DNA from: UBA2136 sp963974105
GTDB lineage: Bacteria > Pseudomonadota > Alphaproteobacteria > UBA2136
Length of the DNA stretch: 64,000 bases
NCBI GenBank assembly: GCA_963974105.1
Contig: CAXBBG010000006.1
Location: 41,944-105,943 of the forward strand
Direction of reading: 5' to 3'
Numbering within the stretch: the first letter of the stretch is position 1; every line of letters begins with the position of its first letter. A program made the translations under genes and the position numbers. The notes beneath the pieces are model-generated. The model searched no databases. It was given only the letters and a program-made list of their open reading frames with translations, and was not told the origin of the DNA. Below are positions 41,859 through 50,497 of this stretch, piece by piece.

Positions 41859-42755
41859 TTATTTAGAATAATGTTCACCGATATATTTTTCACCTTCATC
41901 ACTAAAGAAAGTTAATATATTTTTAAGCTTTGGGTATTGTTGTTGAATAGCTTTGGCTGCAAGCCAGTTTGCGCCACTTGAAGGCCCTACAAACATGCCT
42001 GTTTCCTTTGCTATATCTTTCATGGTTTGTATAGCTTCTAAGCCCTTTATGGAGATTATATCGTCAATCTCATGTCGGTGACGGGTTATAATATCTGGTA
42101 TGAATCCGTCACTGATGCCTTCGATAAGGTGCGTACGGAATTCACCGCATTTTATGAGCGCTGCTTCATCAGGCTCCATTGCAAATACCTTAATGTTGGG
42201 GAATTTTGTTTTAAGGGCTTGTGCGACACCTATGAGTGTGCCGCCAGTGCCAACACCTTGAACGATGGCATCAATTGTGACGCCTGTTGGCAGTTGGTTC
42301 AAAATTTCAGCGCCTAAAACATCACGGTTTTCATCAACGTTCCATTCATTACCAAATTGATTAGAGCACCAATAGCCGTCTTGTAGGCCAATTTGTCTAG
42401 ATTTTTCTAAAGCATCTGACACATCAAATGTACCCTCAATAATGACTTCTGCACCAAAGGCTTTTGAAATTGCGACGCGCTCTTCGCTGAATCCGCCTGG
42501 CATCACAACTATCATTTTATAACCTTTAGCCGCCGCAACCATGCTCATGGCATTACCTGTATTGCCGCTGGTTGCTTCTACAATAGTATAGCCTGGTTTG
42601 AGCAAGCCTTCAGCCTCAGCTTGTTCAACCATATATTTGGCAATACGCGCTTTAATGGAGCCCGAAGGGTTTAAAAATTCACATTTAATAAAGATATTAT
42701 CCTTGATAACAAGGGGCGTGTTGCCAACGGCATCGAGTATAGAATTACAGCTCAT
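41859..42755 (-). CDS. PLP-dependent cysteine synthase family protein
   Basis: A 298-residue fold-type II PLP enzyme. The Schiff-base lysine lies in NPSGSIKARIA, the phosphate-gripping loop is TSGNTGNAMSM, and the glycine-rich cofactor loop is GVGTGGTLIG. Members make cysteine from O-acetylserine and sulfide or thiosulfate, or carry out cystathionine beta-synthase-type exchanges. The usual KDR after the lysine is KAR here, so subtype is uncertain. At 298 residues it is slightly shorter than CysK. The ATG at 42755 starts MSCNSILDAVGNTPLV. It is a single gene between terminators. Confidence 0.85.
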   Translation of the reverse strand: MSCNSILDAVGNTPLVIKDNIFIKCEFLNPSGSIKARIAKYMVEQAEAEGLLKPGYTIVEATSGNTGNAMSMVAAAKGYKMIVVMPGGFSEERVAISKAFGAEVIIEGTFDVSDALEKSRQIGLQDGYWCSNQFGNEWNVDENRDVLGAEILNQLPTGVTIDAIVQGVGTGGTLIGVAQALKTKFPNIKVFAMEPDEAALIKCGEFRTHLIEGISDGFIPDIITRHRHEIDDIISIKGLEAIQTMKDIAKETGMFVGPSSGANWLAAKAIQQQYPKLKNILTFFSDEGEKYIGEHYSK

Positions 42756-42808
42756 TATTTTTGATTTTCTATGGTTTCTCTTATAAGGTTCTTGATTTTT
42801 TAAATTAA

Positions 42809-42849
42809 AAAAGAAGAGCCCACCTAGGGCAATAAGGTGGGCTCATTTT
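42809..42849. terminator. Hairpin between two minus-strand genes
   Basis: GAGCCCACCT...AGGTGGGCTC ten-bp stem. On the minus strand it follows the 111-residue gene and can terminate it. Confidence 0.8.
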
Positions 42850-42857
42850 GCTGTGAC

Positions 42858-43193
42858 CTAAACACCAGACTTACGGTTAGTGGGCTTAGGGGTACTACCT
42901 TGCTTTTCGAGATATTGAGCTGCAGAGTTTAAAATATTAATCGCATCGTGAAAGTTGGGCTTACTTCCCTCGACGCTATAACTTAAAGCATCTCCAGTTC
43001 TCTCTAGGTGTCGTATCGCAGCAAAACCTATAGTTTGCTTAGCATGCGGAGACAGTTTTACAGAACAATAAAACGCAATGTCTTTTGTTCCGTCGTCTGC
43101 TTGCACAAGCAAAAAATCAAAATCGCCAAAATCATGGTGATATCGAATTGCTTTTTGTTTATTGAATTCACAAAATGAGAATTCTCCCGACAT
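42858..43193 (-). CDS. Small protein of unknown function
   Basis: A 111-residue soluble protein I do not recognise: FDFLLVQADDGTKDIAFYCS in the first half, LNSAAQYLEKQG near the end, and a basic Pro/Ser tail. It has no signal peptide. It starts at ATG 43193, with a GGAGAC-like site upstream. The 267-base gap to the next gene (43194-43460) is very AT-rich, contains no frame of note, and must hold divergent promoters for this gene and the VirB11-like gene. Confidence 0.6.
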   Translation of the reverse strand: MSGEFSFCEFNKQKAIRYHHDFGDFDFLLVQADDGTKDIAFYCSVKLSPHAKQTIGFAAIRHLERTGDALSYSVEGSKPNFHDAINILNSAAQYLEKQGSTPKPTNRKSGV

Positions 43194-43460
43194 TTAATTG
43201 GTCTCCGCATATATTTTTATTTTAGATCTGCTTACTCCATATGATATATATGGCAACAATGGACTCATAAGTCTACAGAGCTATAGTTGTATTTTTTATT
43301 TAATGACACAATCTTTAATGAAAATTAAAATAATTTATACTCCTTAATTGTAGGCACAATTTATTGAGCTAATCAATCAATACATTTAAAAAAAATAGCT
43401 ATTGCTAGTAAATTTCTGTATTATTTATGAATAATAAAAATAAAGTAGACGTTAGTATAT

Positions 43461-44756
43461 ATGACAGATTCTCAATCAGAAAAATTACGCGCATTTTTAA
43501 AAGAACGTAAAAATGCTAATAAAACAAAGTCTAATGAAGAGCATCCTAAGGTTTCTAATGAAAATAAAGAGCTTGAACCGTTAGATATTGCGCATGAAAC
43601 GCACGTCGTTCAGTCTAACGATGAACCTGTGCATGCGCCTGTCCATGAGGCGGATAAGATAGCATCGCCTGTTGTTCCTGTAAGTGAAGAAACTTTGCTA
43701 GAGCCTGTAAAACCTGTAATGGTTCAGATGCCGCCTGTCGATCAAACACTTGAACGCGATGCTAAATTAAAAGCATTTCTACATCATAGAAGAACAGAAG
43801 CAGCCCACGCGGATGAAGATTTAGATGACCCTTTTGAAGGTGACGCTATTGCAAAGAAGAATCTTAGATATTTAACAAAATATCTTGAGCGTGAAGATAT
43901 TGCTGATATTAAAGAAATTGTCATTAATAAACCTGAAGAGGTAGGTTTAGAGTATTCTGATGGGCATTGGGAATGGGTCGCTGATAGCGATTTAACACAA
44001 GATCAGTTAGAAGAAATTGCACGTACACTTGCAAATAAAAGCGGGCAACTGTTTCATGCTGGTAACCCCATCCTTTCGGTTAAAATGCCTGGTGGCCACC
44101 GTGTGCAAATTGTTGCTGGCTTTAATGCGCCAAGCGGTTTTGTGTTTTCGATGCGTTTACAACGTAAAGAAAAGTTTGGACTTAAGGACTTTACCATGCC
44201 TGAAGAAGAGCGCCTAAAAGTGCAAGAGCTTGTGCGTAATCAAAAAACTATTTTAATTAGCGGTGGTACTGGTACAGGTAAAACTAGTTATATGAACGCA
44301 CTGATACCGTCTATCCCAGAGGATGAACGACTGGTTTCCATGGAAGATGTGCCTGAGTTAAATATTCCACATAAAAACTGGGTGAGGTTGCTCTTCTCTG
44401 GAAGTGATACAGCGATGGGCGACCAAGGTGTGCTAGAGCTGTTAAACGCTTGCCTACGTTTGAGGCCTGATCGTATTATTTTGGGTGAAATTCGTAAAGA
44501 GAATGCCTTTGCGTTTTGTTCTGCTATTAACACAGGTCACGAGGGATCTATGGCGACCATTCACGCCAATAGCCCCGCTATGGCATTAGATGCCGTGATT
44601 AACCGTGTGATGATGAATGGTGATTTACCTGATAGTGCGATGGAAGTATTGCGCCGCCAACTTAAACACGATATTTATGCAGTCGTACAACTGACTAAAA
44701 TTCATAAAGGTGTTAAGGCTGAGCTTTGTGTTTTGCAAGGCGATGATAAAGAGTAA
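43461..44756 (+). CDS. Orphan VirB11/PulE-type secretion ATPase
   Basis: A 431-residue hexameric ATPase of the VirB11 family. The first 115 residues are a Glu/Pro/Val-rich disordered extension. The N-terminal domain follows (DIADIKEIVINKPEEVGLEY; then the GHRVQIVAGFNAPSGFVFSM region). The ATPase core has Walker A SGGTGTGKTS, Asp box DERLVSMEDVPEL, Walker B DRIILGEIR and His box GHEGSMATIHANSP. These ATPases power type IV secretion. No other vir/trb component is in the window, so it is either part of a dispersed T4SS, as in Rickettsiales, or has another role. It is transcribed toward acpP with 127 bases between. Confidence 0.87.
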   Translation: MTDSQSEKLRAFLKERKNANKTKSNEEHPKVSNENKELEPLDIAHETHVVQSNDEPVHAPVHEADKIASPVVPVSEETLLEPVKPVMVQMPPVDQTLERDAKLKAFLHHRRTEAAHADEDLDDPFEGDAIAKKNLRYLTKYLEREDIADIKEIVINKPEEVGLEYSDGHWEWVADSDLTQDQLEEIARTLANKSGQLFHAGNPILSVKMPGGHRVQIVAGFNAPSGFVFSMRLQRKEKFGLKDFTMPEEERLKVQELVRNQKTILISGGTGTGKTSYMNALIPSIPEDERLVSMEDVPELNIPHKNWVRLLFSGSDTAMGDQGVLELLNACLRLRPDRIILGEIRKENAFAFCSAINTGHEGSMATIHANSPAMALDAVINRVMMNGDLPDSAMEVLRRQLKHDIYAVVQLTKIHKGVKAELCVLQGDDKE

Positions 44757-44883
44757 GTTATAAATATAACGATATTTTTGTTTTTTACTTGATTATAGTA
44801 AGTAAGATGGTTAGAACATATTTATAATTTAATGGGGTAAGTTGCCCTGCATAGATATATATAATGATGATAAGGAATTAGAT

Positions 44884-45126
44884 ATGAGTACTGAAATGGT
44901 AACACGCGTAACAGACCTAGTAATTGAAAACTTAGGCGTAGACGCTTCAAAGGTTACAGTAACATCAAACTTTGTTGATGACTTAGGTGCAGATTCTCTA
45001 GATACAGTAGAACTTGTTATGGCTTTGGAAGAAGAGTTTGGTATTGAAATCCCTGACGACGCTGCTGAAAAAATTACGAACGTGCAAGAAGCTGTTGCGT
45101 ACATTACAGCGAACGCTCAAGCGTAA
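44884..45126 (+). CDS. acpP: Acyl carrier protein
   Basis: An 80-residue acidic ACP carrying the phosphopantetheine serine in DDLGADSLDTVELVMALEEE. It shuttles acyl chains for fatty-acid and lipid A synthesis. The start is ATG 44884 (MSTEMVTRV), eight bases after TAAGGA; upstream in-frame codons are not used. It heads the acpP-fabF-mltG-gmk run, though a hairpin separates it from fabF and would keep ACP expression higher. Confidence 0.97.
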   Translation: MSTEMVTRVTDLVIENLGVDASKVTVTSNFVDDLGADSLDTVELVMALEEEFGIEIPDDAAEKITNVQEAVAYITANAQA

Positions 45127-45147
45127 ATTACTTCTAATACACTTATT

Positions 45148-45173
45148 AAAGGCTCGCGTTGATGCGAGCCTTT
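45148..45173 (+). terminator. Hairpin between acpP and fabF (partial terminator)
   Basis: A ten-bp perfect stem AAAGGCTCGC/GCGAGCCTTT with a 6-base loop and no long T-run. It may act as an attenuator or an RNA-stabilising end for abundant acpP mRNA. Confidence 0.65.
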
Positions 45174-45210
45174 AAGCTATAAAACGCTATTTTGATTGAC
45201 GGGATATATA

Positions 45211-46476
45211 ATGGATAAAAAACGTACAGTTGTTGTAACAGGCCTTGGTTTAGTAACGCCGTTTGGTGTAGGCGTAAATGTTGCTTGGGACGCTTTAATG
45301 CAGGGGAAGTCAGGCATTGGACCGATTACGCATTTTGATGCATCTGAATTTGCTTGTCAAATTGCAGGGGAAGTGCCAGGTGCTGACGCGCCTAATGGCT
45401 TTAATCCGAACGACTATATGGACAGCAAAGATCAAAAGAAAATGGGTCGTTTTATTCAACTTGGCATGGCGGCAGCACATGAAGCTGTTGCGCAAGCTGG
45501 TTTATTGAACGTTGAAGACGAAGCCCTGCAAAACCGTATTGGTGTTGTTTTGGGCAGCGGTGTTGGCGGACTTCCTGAGGTTGAAGCTGCTTGTGATGCT
45601 TTGAAAACACGCGGACCACGCCGTGTATCCCCATTCTTTATCCCTTCTATGTTGGTTAATCTTTTCCCTGGACACGTGTCTATGAAATATGGCTTTAAAG
45701 GCCCTAACAGTTCTGTTGTAACAGCCTGTGCAACATCCACTCATGCTATTGGCGTTGCAAAACGTATGATTGAAGATGGCGAAGCGGATATTGTTGTTTC
45801 TGGTGGGGCCGAAGCTTGTATTTGCCCTACGGCTGTTGCTGGATTTGCTTCAGCGAAGGCTTTGTCTACTGGTTATAACGCAACGCCAGAAAAGGCATGT
45901 CGCCCATTTGATAATGCACGTGATGGATTTGTTATGTCTGAAGGTGCGGGTGTTCTTGTTGTTGAAAGCTTAGAGAGTGCTCAAAAGCGAGGTGTTAAGA
46001 TTTTAGCTGTTTTATCAGGCTTTGGTCAGTCGGGTGATGCTTATCACATGACATCGCCACACCCAGAAGGTGATGGCGGTAAACGTGCGACCATAGCTGC
46101 TTTGAAAGACGGTAATACAGAATCGCATGAAGTGACTTATGTAAACGCGCATGCCACATCTACACCGATGGGTGACGTAATTGAATCTAAGGCAATTGAA
46201 TCTATTTTTGGCCCAGATATACTTGTATCGGCAACGAAGTCGATGACGGGACATTCATTAGGGGCTACAGGTGCTTGGGAGGCTGCTTTTAGTGTCCTTG
46301 CTATCCAGCATGATATGCTGCCACCAACCATTAACCTAGAAGAGGTGTCTGAGGGCTGTAATTTAGATTATATTGCAGATGGCGCCAGAAAAGTTGATGT
46401 TAATGCAGTGGTTTCTAATTCATTTGGATTTGGCGGAACGAATGCAAGTTTACTCTTTAAAAAATATAAATCATAA
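45211..46476 (+). CDS. fabF: Beta-ketoacyl-ACP synthase II
   Basis: A 421-residue condensing enzyme. The catalytic triad is visible: nucleophile Cys in VVTACATSTHAIG, first His in VNAHATSTPMGD, second His in KSMTGHSLGATG. The FGFGGTNASLLF motif closes the protein. It elongates acyl-ACP with malonyl-ACP. The start is ATG 45211 (MDKKRTVVVTGLG) rather than the TTG at 45196. mltG begins 19 bases after its stop, as in many alphaproteobacteria. Confidence 0.97.
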   Translation: MDKKRTVVVTGLGLVTPFGVGVNVAWDALMQGKSGIGPITHFDASEFACQIAGEVPGADAPNGFNPNDYMDSKDQKKMGRFIQLGMAAAHEAVAQAGLLNVEDEALQNRIGVVLGSGVGGLPEVEAACDALKTRGPRRVSPFFIPSMLVNLFPGHVSMKYGFKGPNSSVVTACATSTHAIGVAKRMIEDGEADIVVSGGAEACICPTAVAGFASAKALSTGYNATPEKACRPFDNARDGFVMSEGAGVLVVESLESAQKRGVKILAVLSGFGQSGDAYHMTSPHPEGDGGKRATIAALKDGNTESHEVTYVNAHATSTPMGDVIESKAIESIFGPDILVSATKSMTGHSLGATGAWEAAFSVLAIQHDMLPPTINLEEVSEGCNLDYIADGARKVDVNAVVSNSFGFGGTNASLLFKKYKS

Positions 46477-46495
46477 AATTGGTGGCTAAATAAGT

Positions 46496-47482
46496 ATGAG
46501 AAATGTGAAATCTGGAAATATTTTAGTTGGCGCTTTTGCTTTATTGATTGCATTTGTTGCTGTTACAGGTTTATGGGCTGCGTTTATATCTTTAACAGGT
46601 CCTCTTGCTGAAGAACTTGTGTTTGAGGTTAAAAAAGGACAAGGGGTCTCAGTAATTGCTGACAAACTAGAAGAGTCTCATGTGATCTCATCCCCGCTTT
46701 TGTTTAAAATTTCTGCTTCCATGATGTTCGCTGATAAAAATATGCAGGCAGGGTTTTATAAGTTTGAGAAAAACGTGAGTATACGTGACGTGATTAAAAT
46801 GCTCGCACGCGGGCATACCGTCAGCTATAAAGTCACTATACCTGAAGGGCTGAGAAGTTCGGAAGTTATTGAAATTCTTAAAAAATCACCTCACATCACA
46901 GGTGATTTTTCTTTGGTTAAGTTACATGAAACAGACTACTTGTTGGCTGAAACTTATATGTATAAACATAATGAAGATGTTCAATCTATTTTATTGCGTA
47001 TGAAAAACCATATGCAAAAAGTTATTGACGAGGCATGGGAAGGGCGTGCGCCAGACCTGCCACTTAAAAATAAAGAAGAGCTTTTGATATTGGCTTCTAT
47101 GATAGAAAAAGAAACTTCGCTGGACCGAGAACGTGCTGAAATAGCAGGGGTTTTTATTAACCGTTTACGTAAGAATATGCGTTTGCAGTCTGACCCAACT
47201 GTGATATATGGTCTGAAAAATTATGATGGAAATATTACACGTAAAGACTTACGCACAAAGCACCCATATAATACATATGTAATAAATGGCTTACCTAAAG
47301 GCCCTATAGCGCATCCAGGAGCGGCTTCTATTAGAGCTGCTGCTCAACCGCAAGAAACTGAAAATATTTACTTTGTTGCCGATATGACAGGTGGTCATGT
47401 ATTTGCAAAAACACACGAAGAACATAAAAATAATGTTGCTGAATACTTAAAAAGATACAGAAAACTGGTATTAGAGAAGTAG
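46496..47482 (+). CDS. mltG: Endolytic peptidoglycan transglycosylase MltG
   Basis: A 328-residue YceG/MltG protein with an N-terminal membrane anchor (about residues 9-33) and the periplasmic LysM-like region (FEVKKGQGVSVIADKLEES). The catalytic Glu lies in ILASMIEKET, followed by VFINRLRKNMRLQSDPTVIY and the typical PYNTYVINGLPKGPIAHPG. It cuts nascent glycan strands and is thought to terminate their polymerisation. It is coupled with fabF upstream and gmk downstream. Confidence 0.96.
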   Translation: MRNVKSGNILVGAFALLIAFVAVTGLWAAFISLTGPLAEELVFEVKKGQGVSVIADKLEESHVISSPLLFKISASMMFADKNMQAGFYKFEKNVSIRDVIKMLARGHTVSYKVTIPEGLRSSEVIEILKKSPHITGDFSLVKLHETDYLLAETYMYKHNEDVQSILLRMKNHMQKVIDEAWEGRAPDLPLKNKEELLILASMIEKETSLDRERAEIAGVFINRLRKNMRLQSDPTVIYGLKNYDGNITRKDLRTKHPYNTYVINGLPKGPIAHPGAASIRAAAQPQETENIYFVADMTGGHVFAKTHEEHKNNVAEYLKRYRKLVLEK

Positions 47483-47530
47483 TGCACCTATACTTACAAT
47501 AATATAAAAAATAATAGATAGGGCGAAATA

Positions 47531-48184
47531 TTGGTTGATCCACATAAACTTCATTCAGGTTTAGTTATTACATTCACAGGGCCGAGCGGTACTGGTAAAA
47601 ATACCGTTTCAAATGAAGTTATGGCACGCGATGATAAGATTAAATATTTTGTTACCGCAACCACGCGTGAACCCCGTTCGTACGAGAAAGAGGGAGTGGA
47701 TTATTACTTCCTGACTAAAGAGGACTTTGAAAAAAGGTTGGATAATGACGAATTTTTAGAGTGGAGCCGTCATTACAATAACTATTACGGTGCTTTGAAA
47801 GAAGAGCTGCACAAAAAATTACAGGTTGGATTTGATCCACATACTGATATTACATGGAGTGGAGCAAAAGCCATTCGTGACTACATGCCTGAAAATGCTA
47901 TTTGTATTTTATTGATGCCCCCTTCTTTAGAGGCGTTAGATGAGCGTATGGCCAACCGTAAAAAAATAAGCGGTGAAGTCGATGATCAACAGCGCGTTCG
48001 TTTGCAGAAAATTCGTGAAGATATGCTGCATTGGCAAGATCCTGACTATGTGTTTACGAATGACGACATGAAAGGTTCTAAGCTTTCAGATTATGATTAT
48101 GTTGTTGTGAATAGAAATCTTGAAGAGGCTATACAAAATATTTTAGATATTATTAAGGTTGAACGTCAGAGACGTCAGTATTAA
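47531..48184 (+). CDS. gmk: Guanylate kinase
   Basis: A 217-residue kinase converting GMP to GDP with ATP. P-loop: TFTGPSGTGKNTVSNEV (the residue after the Lys is Asn-Thr rather than Ser/Thr-Thr). Other parts: TTREPRSYEKEGVDYYFL (GMP-binding), EFLEWSRHYNNYYGA, and the R-rich lid. There is no ATG at the front of the frame. Translation appears to start at TTG 47531, nine bases after AGGGCG. It shares c-di-GMP/GTP supply with the rest of purine metabolism but shows no local regulatory sign. Confidence 0.95.
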   Translation: MVDPHKLHSGLVITFTGPSGTGKNTVSNEVMARDDKIKYFVTATTREPRSYEKEGVDYYFLTKEDFEKRLDNDEFLEWSRHYNNYYGALKEELHKKLQVGFDPHTDITWSGAKAIRDYMPENAICILLMPPSLEALDERMANRKKISGEVDDQQRVRLQKIREDMLHWQDPDYVFTNDDMKGSKLSDYDYVVVNRNLEEAIQNILDIIKVERQRRQY

Positions 48185-48259
48185 ATAACCCCCTTGTAAT
48201 AAAATAACTTTAACACCACACTAGTAATAGTAGTTGAGGTTATAAAAAAGGTTTTTTAT

Positions 48260-48667
48260 TTGTATATTTTATATCGCCCTGTTTTATGTTTTCTTTTTAT
48301 ATCCCTTACAGGGTGTAGTGAGTATTTTATTCGTGAATTTATGAATGGGCCAACCCACTGCACATCTCTTGAAATGAATGCAGTTGTTCAAAATAAGCGC
48401 GCACTCCCTAATATTTCTGAAGGAATTAACCGAGACTATGCACAATCTATTATGGGGAGCCACCCTACCCATGCAGAAACCTTGCATATGCAAAATGGTG
48501 CGGTATATCAGGCTGATGTTTATCAAGTTGAACCGAGCCAAGTTTGTGGTGGAGGTGGTAAGCATGGTGGTTATGATAGAGTTTTCTATTACAATAATGT
48601 CGTTGTTGGAACTGGTGATCAGTTTTTTAAAATGAAACTTGCACCATATTTCTCCTATGCAGAATAA
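48260..48667 (+). CDS. Small predicted lipoprotein
   Basis: A 135-residue protein I do not recognise. The N-terminus PVLCFLFISLTGCSEYF is a lipoprotein signal with lipobox LTGC, so it is probably anchored in the outer membrane. The rest includes NISEGINRDYAQSIMGSHP, a possible small-lipoprotein (SmpA/OmlA-like) layout, and a Gly-rich Cys segment (QVCGGGGKHGGYDRVFYYNN). The frame starts at TTG 48260 with no ATG and no strong ribosome site. It is the last chromosomal gene before the island. Confidence 0.6.
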   Translation: MYILYRPVLCFLFISLTGCSEYFIREFMNGPTHCTSLEMNAVVQNKRALPNISEGINRDYAQSIMGSHPTHAETLHMQNGAVYQADVYQVEPSQVCGGGGKHGGYDRVFYYNNVVVGTGDQFFKMKLAPYFSYAE

Positions 48668-48845
48668 ATCTTCTATGTTCTGACCATGGGTATTGGTTAG
48701 CTTGGGAGAAAAAGGGCTTAAAGTTGTAAGCTATTTTTACTTGCAGCAGGTATATTGATTGTTGTTTTTGTTAATCAATTCAATACGTAAAAGACTTCGA
48801 TGGCATGTGGTGAGATTAAGGTTTGATAAAACGCCTTTTTAACCC

Positions 48846-48874
48846 TTGACAGTATGCATACATAGGGGTATAAC
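48846..48874 (+). promoter_or_regulatory. Promoter of the left tRNA-fMet copy
   Basis: TTGACA, 17 bases, TATAAC. A near-consensus sigma-70 promoter 18 bases before the tRNA 5' end. Presumably the original host promoter, now driving only half a tRNA. Confidence 0.85.
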
Positions 48875-48892
48875 CCTATTATTCTTTGGTGA

Positions 48893-48937
<45 letters not shown>

Positions 48938-49064
48938 TCCCCACTCTAATAAACCCCTCCTGATAAATTTTAAAAAACGATTAACATGTTGGTTTTTCTA
49001 TGTTTTTAATGATATCTTTATAGGAGGTAAGTAGCAAAAATAGTCATTTTTAACCCCAAGAGTC

Positions 49065-49096
49065 CTCGCCCAGTTCTCGCCCAGTTTCGCCCAGTT
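49065..49096 (+). repeat. Left cluster of integrase arm-type sites
   Basis: Three head-to-tail copies of CTCGCCCAGTT at 49065-49075, 49076-49086 and 49087-49096 (the third lacks the first base). They lie about 130 bases inside attL and 108 bases before the integrase start. The same motif occurs inverted near attR. This is the expected layout for the arm-binding domain of a tyrosine integrase. Confidence 0.75.
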
Positions 49097-49203
49097 TTGT
49101 AAAATTGGCGTTATTGTTAAGCTAGAACCGTTAGTGAGTAACGCTTTTAGGTGTTTTCTGTCATTATTTGCGCTCTCTCCCATAAAGAAGTAAGGAGTTT
49201 TTT

Positions 49204-50373
49204 ATGGAAATACACAAAATATTAGGTAACAAAGTTCGAGTTTTTCGTCGTGATGGAAGTAAGAAGTGGTATTGCTCCACTTCTATAAACGGTAAGGAAT
49301 GGAAAAAGAGTACTAAAGAAGAAAGCCTTGAGCATGCAAAAGACATCGCTGAAGACTGGTACCTTGGGTTGCAAGGTCAAAAACGTGATGGTGTTCTAGG
49401 AAACGCTAGAACATTTGAACAAGCTGCCGCTAAATTTGCAGAAGAATATGAAGCAATAACGATTAACACCCGAAGCCCTAAATGGGTTCGTGGTCATATG
49501 GATAGAATTCGCATTCATTTAACACCTTTCTTTAAAGGAACACGCATAGATAAGCTTAACGCTGGCATGGTACAAGAGTATCGCACCCAGCGCATGACAG
49601 AACCAGCTCAAAACCCAGACACTGAAAATACTTGGAAGCCACCTGCAAGAAATACGCTGCATAACGAGATTGTAACGCTGCGTATGATCCTTAAAACCGC
49701 CGTTAGGCATCAATGGATACCTTTTATACCCGACTTGTCTGATCCGTACAGGAAGCAGAGCAAGATTGAACACAGGCCTTGGTTCACCCCGAATGAATAT
49801 AAGCAGTTATATGAAGCTACGAGGTTGAATGCCAAGCATCCTAAAAACACACACTATCGCCTACACGCTGAACAGCTGCACGATTTTGTGCTCATCATGG
49901 CGAACACAGGTTTACGCCCTGATGAAGTGAAACGTCTTGAATATCGTGATGTGAACATCGTTGACGATATTAATACTGAAGAAAAGATTTTAGAAATCGA
50001 AGTACGTGGTAAGCGTGGGGTTGGTTATTGCAAGAGCATGCCCGGTGCTGTAACACCATTTGAGCGCATGTTAAAGCGCAATAAACCGAAGCCTATGGAC
50101 TTATTATTTCCAAATGATGCTAAAAAAATGTTTAATAATCTTCTTAGAGAACAAGAGTTAAAATTTGATCGCCATGGTAAAGCTAGGACTGCGTATAGTC
50201 TACGTCACAGTTATATATGTTTCAGACTCCTGGAAGGCGCTGATATCTATCAAGTCGCAAAGAACTGTAGAACCAGTGTTGAAATGATCGAGAAGTATTA
50301 TGCAGCGCATCTAAAAGATATGATTGATACGTCACTCGTTAATGTACGGAGAACTAAAAATAAGAAGGTCTAG
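49204..50373 (+). CDS. int: Tyrosine-type site-specific integrase
   Basis: A 389-residue phage-type integrase: an N-terminal arm-binding region (about 1-60), a SAM-like core-binding domain (about 70-170), and a catalytic domain. Catalytic residues visible are the first Arg in MANTGLRPDEVKRLEY, the Lys of the beta-hairpin near EVRGKRGVG, His-x-x-Arg-like YSLRHSYI, and the terminal Tyr in MIEKYYAAH. An AAGGAG site precedes the ATG. It lies next to attL and probably carried out the integration; it looks intact. Confidence 0.93.
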   Translation: MEIHKILGNKVRVFRRDGSKKWYCSTSINGKEWKKSTKEESLEHAKDIAEDWYLGLQGQKRDGVLGNARTFEQAAAKFAEEYEAITINTRSPKWVRGHMDRIRIHLTPFFKGTRIDKLNAGMVQEYRTQRMTEPAQNPDTENTWKPPARNTLHNEIVTLRMILKTAVRHQWIPFIPDLSDPYRKQSKIEHRPWFTPNEYKQLYEATRLNAKHPKNTHYRLHAEQLHDFVLIMANTGLRPDEVKRLEYRDVNIVDDINTEEKILEIEVRGKRGVGYCKSMPGAVTPFERMLKRNKPKPMDLLFPNDAKKMFNNLLREQELKFDRHGKARTAYSLRHSYICFRLLEGADIYQVAKNCRTSVEMIEKYYAAHLKDMIDTSLVNVRRTKNKKV

Positions 50374-50436
50374 GTCAAATTACGTTTATTGCGGCACTTT
50401 TTACGATAAAGTGTCGCAATTATTGCATCACCCACA

Positions 50437-50478
50437 CGACATGTCGATCGAATAGACATATTGTATAAACATGTCGAT
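50437..50478 (+). promoter_or_regulatory. Repeat pair upstream of the Fic gene (candidate operator)
   Basis: ACATGTCGAT occurs at 50439-50448 and 50469-50478, 30 bases apart (about three helical turns). The first is part of the perfect palindrome CGACATGTCG. The pair lies 20-60 bases before the Fic start and brackets a TATTGTATAA-like -10 region, so it is a candidate site for self-repression by the winged-helix end of the Fic protein. Confidence 0.5.
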
Positions 50479-50497
50479 AAATTAAGAGTTTTTAAAC

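Noticed and set aside
49068..49100. The short repeats near attL as a CRISPR array or replication iterons.
   Set aside because: Repeat units are 11 bp with no spacers, and the inverted counterpart at the other island end fits integrase arm sites better.
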